From a virus: 64,000 nucleotides of DNA. Shown one piece after another: positions 25,825 to 36,400 of the stretch; positions within the stretch are counted from its first letter, which is position 1, and every line of letters begins with the position of its first letter. Both the position numbers and the translations under genes were made by a program. Under the pieces are notes generated by a model that was given only the letters and a program-made list of their open reading frames with translations, searched no databases and was not told the DNA's origin. The DNA lies in IMG/VR virus record IMGVR_UViG_3300025132_007932, positions 34,425 to 98,424 of that record; one strand, given 5' to 3'.

Positions 25825-27458
25825 TGGCCATAAAAAAATATGTAGCCAACGCAGACACAACAATTACAAATGCATTCCAGCCAAATTTAAATACTAGGGC
25901 TACGGGAGCAAACGCCGGCGCATCTGATGTTTTAGAGACGTTTTCTATTTATGGAAGACAAGCATCTAGCTCGGCTGAGCTTTCAAGAATACTCATAAAA
26001 TTTCCTATTGACCAGATAACCACGGATCGAAACAATGGCGTAATACCAGGTTCTGGGAGTGTTAGTTTTTACTTACGCATGTTTAATGCAAAGCACTCAA
26101 AGACAGTTCCTTCTGGAAGCTACCTTATGGTTGCGGAGCCTTTGTCCCGAGATTGGCAAGAAGGCTTCGGCTTGGACCTGGAAACTTACAAAGACAAAAC
26201 CAACGGAAACGTTGGCTCTAATTGGATGAGCGCCAGCGCAACAACACCCTGGACAAAAACAGGCGGAGATTATATCACAGCAGCCAATGCTGCATATCCT
26301 TGGAGATGGTTTAGTCAAAGAATGACAACCGGACTGGAAGACATTGAAATTGATATCACACAAATGGTGGAATTATGGTCTGCCGGTACGGTAAATAACT
26401 ACGGCTTTGGTGTGCATCTTACGGGCGCAGCAGAAGCCTACTATGACGTTGCGCAAGATGGAACATATGATGGCTGGAATCAAAACACTACGGGCTCCAC
26501 AACGTCTTTTTATACTAAAAGATTTTTCGCAAGAGGAACCCAATACTTTTACAAAAAACCAGTTATTGAGGCACGATGGAATTCTAGCAGAAAAGATGAC
26601 AGAGGAGATATGTTTTACAGCAGCTCTCTTGCTGGAGTTAATGACAATTTAAATACAATCTTTCTCTACAACTACGTCCGCGGCAGGCTTTCAAACATTC
26701 CTTCCGTAAACAAAGGAGCAATTTACGTCAGCTTCTATTCCGGCTCTAATGACGACTCTAAGTCAAGTGGCCACAGCAAGGCAACCGGTACCGAAACAGG
26801 ACGAGAAGACAGAATGGCGATTACACTACCAACAACATTGCCGTATACGCATGTTTCAGCTTTAAACCCGTACGTCGTAACTGGAGGTTGGATATCAACA
26901 GGGATTTATACGGCTTCGTTTGCAATAACAGGCGCCACTCCGCCATTAACAAAAATATTCGATGTGTGGCATGATGGCTCTGGTAAAAATCGTCCTTGGT
27001 CTGGTATAGAATTTGCAACGTCTTCGTTCCGGCCTTTAAATATGAGCGCTAGTGTTTCTGTAAACAAGCCGTTTTATTTCTTAAACATCACAAACCTGAG
27101 AAACAGCTACGATGCTGCTGAAACCGCAAGATTCAACTTGTTTGTTAGGCCAAAATATTGGAATCCAACAGTTTACACGATTGCAAATGCAGATGTAGAG
27201 AACACATCACAAGCTAGCGCGTCATATATGGTGTACAGGGTATTAGATGGCCACGCCGCAGTTCCATATGGCACAGGATCAAATGGAGAAACAATGCTGT
27301 CGTATGATATGTCAGGAAATTATTTTGACTTTGATATGAGACTCTTGGAGCCTGGCTACACATATGCATTTAAATTTTCCTTCTATGATAATGATATCGG
27401 CAGTTGGACAGAACAAAAAGACTCTTTCAAGTTTAGAGTAGAAGACTATGAGTATTAA
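25824..27458 (+). CDS. Tail protein with DNRLRE-like domain
   Basis: A 544-residue beta-rich protein. The first 250 residues resemble DNRLRE/CBM96-type domains: VANADTTITNAFQPNLNTR, ELSRILIKFPID, IEIDITQMVELWSAG, NNYGFGVHL and a final EARWNS strand. These domains usually stabilise surface proteins or bind sugars. The second half has further beta segments with no match. It shares a base with gp6 and overlaps the 3974-residue gene by 11 bases. Its place after gp6 suggests a baseplate-periphery or adhesin role, but I cannot assign a T4 number. Confidence 0.6.
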   Translation: MAIKKYVANADTTITNAFQPNLNTRATGANAGASDVLETFSIYGRQASSSAELSRILIKFPIDQITTDRNNGVIPGSGSVSFYLRMFNAKHSKTVPSGSYLMVAEPLSRDWQEGFGLDLETYKDKTNGNVGSNWMSASATTPWTKTGGDYITAANAAYPWRWFSQRMTTGLEDIEIDITQMVELWSAGTVNNYGFGVHLTGAAEAYYDVAQDGTYDGWNQNTTGSTTSFYTKRFFARGTQYFYKKPVIEARWNSSRKDDRGDMFYSSSLAGVNDNLNTIFLYNYVRGRLSNIPSVNKGAIYVSFYSGSNDDSKSSGHSKATGTETGREDRMAITLPTTLPYTHVSALNPYVVTGGWISTGIYTASFAITGATPPLTKIFDVWHDGSGKNRPWSGIEFATSSFRPLNMSASVSVNKPFYFLNITNLRNSYDAAETARFNLFVRPKYWNPTVYTIANADVENTSQASASYMVYRVLDGHAAVPYGTGSNGETMLSYDMSGNYFDFDMRLLEPGYTYAFKFSFYDNDIGSWTEQKDSFKFRVEDYEY

Positions 27459-30400
27459 GAAACTTTTCGAATCAACAGACAAATCAAAAAATTATTTAAC
27501 AAGTAAAAATAGAAAAGACGCCTTTAAAAATGTCGAGTCTGGCAGAAATGTGTCTGCTCTGCGCGAAAAACAACAAACGTTCGTCCCGCAGGTAGACTAT
27601 TCAAACCCAGAAAATTTTGCTAGATATGGCTCAGCTTATTTGTATTACGAAAGCTCAATTGATCGAATTATCGATTACTACCCTTATGATGGCTCTGATG
27701 CGGAAATAAATGAATATTACAACAAATCCTTAGATATAGAAAAATATGTCTTTAATAACTTGTATCCGCGCACCAATGGTTATATTATTTTGTGTGCAGA
27801 CGGATATGGAAGCTCCACTGCGGGTGTTGATGGATATGATGTTCCAGCAACTCAAGAACATATTACATTTTACGGCGGCCCCGGCACCGCATCGGCAACA
27901 ACAAACAAGAAAGATCTGTTCAATAATCCAAAAGACAGTAAATTTCAGTATTCAAACGTATATGACACAGACATATACACAACTGAAGGATTGCCATCTG
28001 ATTATGGATCCGGTTCTCGCGAATCAAACTTAAAGGCAGATTTTGAGCGCGGAGTCACTGTTGAGTTCTGGATGAAGTCTGGCTCTATGGCCCCAAGCGC
28101 GACAACAACTAGAAAGCAAGTCATCTTTGACATGTGGAACAATAACTCTTCTGCTAGTAGTGATTATGCAAGACTTAGAATAATGATGACAGGTACTGCG
28201 GGCGCAGGAGAATGGTTAACAGCCACAGGAGACTCCGACGCAGATACACCATTCTACATCACAGCTTTATCTGGCGCCGCTACTACCACCGCCCCAGAGA
28301 CGATAAATATAAGCAGTATTAGCGGAAAAGGAATTAGTAATTACAAAATCGGTAAGAGCTTGGTGGCTGATAATGCTTGGCATCATTATGCATTTGTTTT
28401 GTACAATTCCGGCAGCGATGCAAAATTGAGTCTTTATGTTGATGGAAGACACAACGATACGAGAACCATAACAAGCGCAGCAATAGACAATTTAAATTCA
28501 AAGAACATGGTTGGGAGAATTGGCGCCCTTGTGACTGCTCCAGAAAAAAGCAATGCTGCTACTGGATCTGCAAAACTAAACGCATCTTTAGACGAGTTCC
28601 GTTTCTGGAAAGTCCGTCGTTCTGCAGAAGAAATTGGAAGAAACTATTTTACACAAATCCGCGGAGGTGTCAACACAGATATTTCCAATACAACACTTGG
28701 CTTGTATTATAAGTTTAATGAAGGTATAACTGGTGAGTCTGCAACCGACTCCGTTGTTCTTGACTATTCTGGTCGAGTAGTTAATGGGGTCTGGTCTGGG
28801 TATGGTTCAGACTCTAGAAACACAGGCTCTGCTATTATCTCGGCTAGCGCAGCGACTAGCGAGTATGAAGACCCGATCATATACTCAAACCACCCACAAG
28901 TGGTGTCGTTAAAAGCTGACTTGCTCTACACTGGTTCATATCATGATGATCAAAACAACGCTTCAATGAAAAATATGGTCCCTGGCTGGATTTTGGACGA
29001 TGAAGACGGAGCAAGGGATACAAACTTAAACAAGGTATCCCACGTTATGGGCGCGTACTTTGATAAACTATATCTGCAGATTCAAGCAGTTCCTTCGTTT
29101 AGGAACTTGGAATATACCAGTGCTTCCTTCACGCCGCTTCCGTTTGCTCAACATCTTCCGCAGTCTTTAGGGCTCTATAGTCCAGATTTGTTTATTGATT
29201 CGAATGTGGTTGAGAGATTTAAAAATAGAGATGAAAATTCAGTATTTGAGTCAGATCTTGCAGAAACAAAAAATCTAATTTACCTTAATCTTTATAACAA
29301 CTTAGCAAATATATTTAAATCCAAAGGTACGGAAAAATCTATTAGAAACGTTTTCAGATGTATGAATATCGATGACCGTTTGGTAAGATTTAACACATAC
29401 TTCCGGAACCAAACCTACAAACTAGACAATACGATGCAACAAACGTTGGTTGAGAAATCTTTCTTGAACCTTCACGAAAGCAACAGTATCGGCGGCGTTG
29501 TATACCAGAGGTCAAGTTCGTACCCACACGAAGCCAACAACAGACACGATGGATCAGGGTTTGTAAGGGGTCATGAGGCTCAACAAAAATATGGTATGAC
29601 ATTAGAAGCTGATGTTGTATTTCCCTCTGTCTACAAACAGTCTCCAAAAATACATAGAACGTATCATACGGCTTCTATTTTTGGTATGGTTGAGGCATAT
29701 ACAGGCTCTTCGACAGTTAACACAGCAGATGGTCACGTTTTAACAGGTTCTTTGCTTTCGATGACAGGCTCCAGAACTACTTGGCTAGCATCGGATAAGG
29801 CAAACTTTCAAGTATACGCAGTTAGACCAGATTTACGTAGAGATGATGCATATTTTGCTATTAGTTCATCAATTGATCCGTGGCCTTTCCCAACTCTTAC
29901 CAGTAGCATTTTTCCAAATGTTTATGATAATGAAAACTGGAATATATCCGTAAGACTGAAGCCGATGGCAGTTCCAAAAGAAGGAAGCCGCGTGCACATG
30001 GGTCAAGCCGTAGCACCATCAATTGTCAGTGGATCTGATTTTTACGACTATCAACTTGAATTCCGAGGTGTTAACGCAGAATTAGGCGTTATTAAAAACA
30101 GCTTCTTGCTGACTGCTTCACTTGGCCAAAGAAGCGGCTCGCAAGTTATTGTTGCCGGTAAAAGAATTCAAGCCGGCGCATACAGATTTAACACAACAGG
30201 CACTGTAATACACCCGTCCGATGTTCAAGTCGCCGGCGTTAGGTACTGGACAAAGTATGTCGATGATATCGCTCTCGATCAACATGTTTACGATGTATAT
30301 AATCAGGGTGTATCTGGCTCTTATTTCCAACTTTCTCCTCTTGATGGAGGCCAATCTTCGGATAAATACGGAAACTTTGAAAACTATAACTATGGTTCAT

Positions 30401-33400
30401 TGGCATTAAGCTGGGACTTCGCAGGAGTTACAGGGTCCAATGATGCAGGTAACTTTGAAATTGTTGATATAAGCTCGGGTTCCGCAGAAATGAGTGCAAG
30501 TTACGGATGGATTGGCCTTGTAGCGGGCCAGCAGCACCCCGGCGAAGCATATGGTTTTGATACGAGTGCAGCAAACGTAACGTTAAATAAAAAAATTAAC
30601 GCATTCCAATTTGTAGATCCAGAATTTGCAGTGTCATCTGATATGATTAATATTCTTTCGGATGATGACAAGATTTATGGCATCGTTGAAGATGTTCCAG
30701 ATTATTTCTTCTCGCTAGAAAAAAGTATGTACAGAGCAATTTCAGACGAAATGCTTACATTTTTTGCTGGCATAGTTGATTTCAATAATATTATTGGTGA
30801 AGCGGTTAATCGTTACAGAATGAATTACAAAGCTTTAGAGAAACTTCGCCAAGTATTTTTCGAAAAAGTTAACGATATTAAGAGAGTAGAACAGTATATT
30901 GAATACTACAAGTGGTTCGACGATGCAATATCAGATATCGTAGAACAATTGGTTCCTGCTTCTGCGAAATTTAATTCTGACGTGATGAATGTAGTGGAGA
31001 GCCACGTACTTGAAAGAAATAAGTATCAGAACAAATATCCTACTTTTGAATTCAAAGAAGACAACCTAGAAGCATCGATGAATAGCGTGTTCGATAGGAA
31101 CTTACCTTATCATCGTGCCAGCCCTCCTATTGGCGAGGACTTCCTCATCCCGGGGATTCTTGCCCTACGCGATATTTGGTATCAAATTTTAGCTACTGGC
31201 GATGAAAAACTGATTGATGACTTGTCGTCCGGTGAACTGGAAGTTGATAAGGCACGAAGGTTTATCGCTCATATCAAAGCACGTGCTACGCCCGGTATTC
31301 TCCGAGCGCTCGAAGGATTTTCAAGCTTTCTCAGCTCCCCGGATGGAACAATTTATAGTAAGGCCATGAAAATTAAAGGCGTGGGTATGCCGGCAGCAAT
31401 TTTAAGTCTTTCGCAAGTTGCCTCGGCGGAGGGCCGCGAAGGTGGTCCTGGTGATTATGGTGCGACAGAATACTCAACAAGCCCACAAGGTCAACAGGCC
31501 GGCGGAAGATGGTTGGCAATCCATGGCGGCATAAATTTCCCGCCAAGTAAAAATATTGCATTTACAGATAATGCGCTGCGACCCTTTGGTCCGGTAAACA
31601 GAGAGAACAAAGTTTTTGTTCCGACTAACGTTCTATTTTCTCCAATAGAAGATTTTACGAAATTCAATTTTGTACGTAAAGGTGGTGGGCCAGAAATAAA
31701 AGAAAAAAGAATTATTAAAGTGCACCACGGTCGCGAATGGGAGAATGGTGAGGGAATCTACAATCTCAAGTCTACCATGGCTTATCCATTCAATATCATA
31801 AGCTCTTCAGTTAAAACTGGCTTCAACAAAGAGGTTGTAGAAAAAGTAACTGGAGCTATTGAAATAACAAACTTGCACTTTGATGCTTATGGTGATGACC
31901 TTGAAGTTCCAATGCAAGGAGCGTATACGCAAAGACATGTTGGTGGCCATCAATCTAGACATGTTCCGTTAAACACCAACGCAACAGATAGTTATTTGGA
32001 TCGTCCTGAAAGATGGAAAATTCTTCTTGGTAAATGTCCTGGCGTGACTGGAGCGCTTGGTATGGTCGGCGCAGACTACCCATATCCAGAAACAAACGAT
32101 CAACAGTATCACGTAGAAACTATAACTGGCGAGTATCTTACAAACAACCAAACAATCCTTTGGCCCGATCCCGGTACTGTCGCCGGTAACTGTTTGGTTG
32201 TACAGGCAACTAGTTCTGCCGGCCAAAACGCCGCTAAAGCCTTAATATTTGATAACAACCTTGTAGGAGCAGCAAATGAGTTCCCAGTCTGGACATTTTC
32301 CGCTTGGATTAATCCATCTGCCTCTAATAGCGCGAGAACTGTCTGGCAAGCTGGTAGAACTAATGGTGGCAACTATGGTATGCACACAATTACAATTGAA
32401 GGCGACGAGTCTTTAAGATACAACGTAGTGACTTCTGTAAATGCCGGCGCCGGTAGCGAAAGAAATATATTCTGGGAAACAGCAGCCAATACCATAGCAA
32501 ATGGATCCTGGAATCATATTGTTGTTAAAGTCACCGGAACCATAGGGGCCTTGTCTACAACGCTGCAGCCAACATTTTATATCAATGGCGTAAGCAGATC
32601 CTTTGATGGGGGAACAAGTCCGTCTAACACTCCATACAACAATCTAGCAAATGGTAATACCGGTAAAAGCAGCTTCCGAAGCCACTCTGGCTGGACATTA
32701 ACACCACCTGTTATTATTGGTGGCAATTTAGACAATGGAAACTTTGAAGAGTACTATGGAACAATTGACGAAGTAGCGGTCTGGAATTCACACTTAACAA
32801 ATGCACAAGTAACAAGTTTATATAATTCTGGTGCACCCAGCAATCTAACTGCTAGTGATGGTCCTGCATCTGGCTCTTTGATTGCTTGGTGGAGAATGGG
32901 CGAAGGACCTCGTTTCGGCAATGCTGACGGCCTGAATCCTGGTAGTACAGCCACGGATGCAATTAGTGCGACAAACATTGTTAGAGATCTGGTTGGCTCT
33001 GCATCTCTGATGGCTACCGCTGTGGATAGCAACGACATGAACTTAAGGATCGTACCTACTAGTTTGGCAGATTCTGATAATCGGGTTTCCTCTTTTAGAC
33101 TAGTTGGTCCACTGCCATATCCAATCACAGGCGCACAAAACGCCGTATATTACAGGGATAAGGTTGCTAAAAGACCAGTTAGTTTGAGAAATATTTTAGT
33201 CTCAACTGCGTCTGAAGGCACAAGACTAGCAGGAATCAAGCACCACTCACCCATTGGAAACTACAGAGGAAATTATGAAGTACTTCAAATTGGTACTGCT
33301 TACGAACACCCTAGAAAGCTAGCCATTTCTTCTAGTCAAGTAATATATCCGCAGGCTGTACAAGATATTGCTGCATTACATGCAAAACCAAGAGGTAAGA

Positions 33401-36400
33401 GAGTAAGGCAGTACACAGTTAACACGACAAACATAAATAACTTTTTAAATATTCGCCGAAATGCTGCAGCGTTTGACGGAGCAACAAATAGTTCCGACAA
33501 ATATTTTAACTGGGATCTTGAATACACTCCACTGCAAACAACTGGCTCGACAAACAAATCGATTGTTATACAGAAATTCTCACACGGCGCCGGCGGAGCA
33601 GAAGTAAAATCCAGAGGATTCCTGGACATCAGGGGAGGACAATTTAGCCCTTATAGTGCGCTAACAAATAGGAACTTGTCTGTTCTTAAGCCATCGCAAG
33701 GCCCAAGTGGAACTTTATCTTCTCCTGGGTTTGTTGGTGTCGGAAACGAGAGTGTAGCAGGAATGAGGGTTGAAGATATACATAAATTAGATTATGGTCT
33801 TCGTTCTCATTTGGCACGTCATACTGCAAGGTTTGGCCGCGATTCCTTAGCCAGACCATTGGTTGATTATGATCTTAAGACAGATATTACTGCCCGCAAT
33901 CATACACAATATACATACAATAAAGCCTCTGGACTACAAGGTTGGTGGAGATTAAATGAAAATGTTTCATCCACCGGAGATGTAACAGATGAAAGCGGCA
34001 ATTCTAGAGATGGAACATTTGATGCAGGCGGTGATAGGCCAGCGTACTCTACTTTGAGTCCGTCTCCCCGGATTCAAACACATACCGCACAATTTGATGC
34101 CAGTGACGACGCAACTAATATTTTAGCTGCTAGCACATGGGATGATATTATCGGAAATGATGTTGCTGCCGGCTCAACTCAACAGATGACTTTTACTGCT
34201 TGGGTTTATAAAACAGGAGATGGCGGTGGAAACTTCGGCCGAATAATAGATTTTGGAAATCAAGACATTGCCTTATTTACAACCTCTACCGAAGAAATAG
34301 TTTTCTCTGCCAAATGGAACGGCGCCAATCTTGTTAATTGGAAGACAGGCGCATCTAGTTTTTCACTTAACAAGTGGCACCATATCGCGCTAACTTATGA
34401 TGCAAATAGTTCGTCCAATGATCCTAAAATGTATGTAGATGGAGTCGAGCAGGCGGTAAGCCTTTCCAGTGGCACAAAGACAGGCGCATTCTACGGAATA
34501 GTAAATCAAGATTGCTATATTGGTAACGGCTCTAGCGGTGCCAGGTCGTGGCAAGGAAATCTGGCAGACGTTGCGGTGTGGAACTCTATCCTCACAGAAT
34601 CTGACATAAAAGCATTAGTTCAAGCGGCTGACATGTCAGCAGTAGTCTTATCTGGAGACGTACCCGAGCCTGGAAAAACATATGATCAATTGCCTGGGTT
34701 CCATAAAACACACAGAAATAACATACCTAGGCTGGTTCAAAAAACGTTTTGGCCATTCCCGGAAACGTTTGAAAACGTACAACAAAACGATAACTTCTTT
34801 GTACAACACCCAATCCCCCGCTCAGACCGTCAGTATGCCTGGGTTACTAATTCGTTAGATAAAAACCCAACGGCCCTCGGCCAAACAACTCCAGACGACT
34901 TGAGATACTATGGATATGCTCCTGTGTATGGTTTAGATGCTGGTCTCCACTCAAGTTCTGCCGGCGGCTGGGTATCTTACTTTAGCTATCTAACTGCTAG
35001 CAGTGTGACTGAAAATCTCAAAAACAGCAGCGATCAATTTTCAAGAATAACAAATCAGATACAGCCAACCTATCCGCTCAATATATTCACTGTTGATCCT
35101 TTCAGTGGTTCAACGAATACACTTGGACAACCTCTCGGCAATGCTTCATCGAGTTTAAATGGCTGGTATGTCAATAACGAGTTAATTAACAAACTTGGAG
35201 TCCCGCTTCACAATAATCAAGAATTGTTTAATTCTCATTATCTCAATTTGTTGTTAACTAGAAGAGGGCTGTCAAACGGCTGGGACTGGAAGAAAACAAG
35301 ACTATATGATCACCCAGTCATGTTGAAAGAAAGAAAGAGTAATGAGCTTACATTAGTTAACAGTAGAGATGAGTCGCTTTCAAGATATATCTTAAGGCCT
35401 ATTTCAACCCGCGGCAGATCAGCGCTAATAAACTTCGAAAATGATACAGTTAATTCCACAATAAGAATTGTATCAAACAATGAGGAAGTTTACTTTAACG
35501 AAGCGGAATTAGATAATGTAACAAATATAGATCTGAGAAGGGTCAAGACACCATTCGAACAGGTTTCGGCATTATTAAGACCAAAAACAAACTGGATTCT
35601 TTATACAGAAAATATTTTCCCATCATTGAGGAACGAGTTTTCTTCCGGCACAACACAAAGGCTTAATTATGATAATAAGTTCTGGGCTGACTCAGTTGAC
35701 TTGAGGGCAGACATAGGCTCTGCATCTGGTTCTTTCCCTGTTCCTTTGCAATCTGCCTTCAGTTCTAGCTTCAGAATGCGTTTAGGATTTAACTCTCAAG
35801 CGATTCGTGTTTCACAAAGCTGTTGGCCGTTGGATGCCCCGAAAAACTTTTTGACAAGAACCGGCACAATAGAGGCGGGAGTAAGCGGTCAAGACAATGT
35901 CGCCGGCCAATTAAGAGATTCTGGCTCTGCAGGAGAACTACAAAATGAATATACAATCACGATGATTGGTGCCCGCGCATCGCAAGTCGGAAGCTTACCT
36001 AGTATCGGCGCCCAAATTTTGGGAATTTCTGGTAAATTTGCGAGACCACACTTGCTGTCCAGCCCTTGGTCCATCGTCGCAAGAAGCGGTATGAGAATTT
36101 ATGAATCCGGATCAGGCGATACGGTAAATCCTGGATACCGATTACCGGCCGGATCTAGAATTCCTGGCTCTGGTGACGAAAGCGGAATTGCACAACAAGG
36201 AACAACAACTGCAGATCCAGCATTTGATACTAGATATCAAATCGATATGTATGGTGGAGATGCGCTCTGGGAGGCAAATAGCAAAGCTGGGATTATCGTT
36301 AAGGAAGGTTCTGGTGAAAGCTCAAAATTTGTGTTCGAATCACACCCTTCCGATCCTTGGTTCAACAGTTACGATGATTTTAAGTATGAGCTTGGCTTGA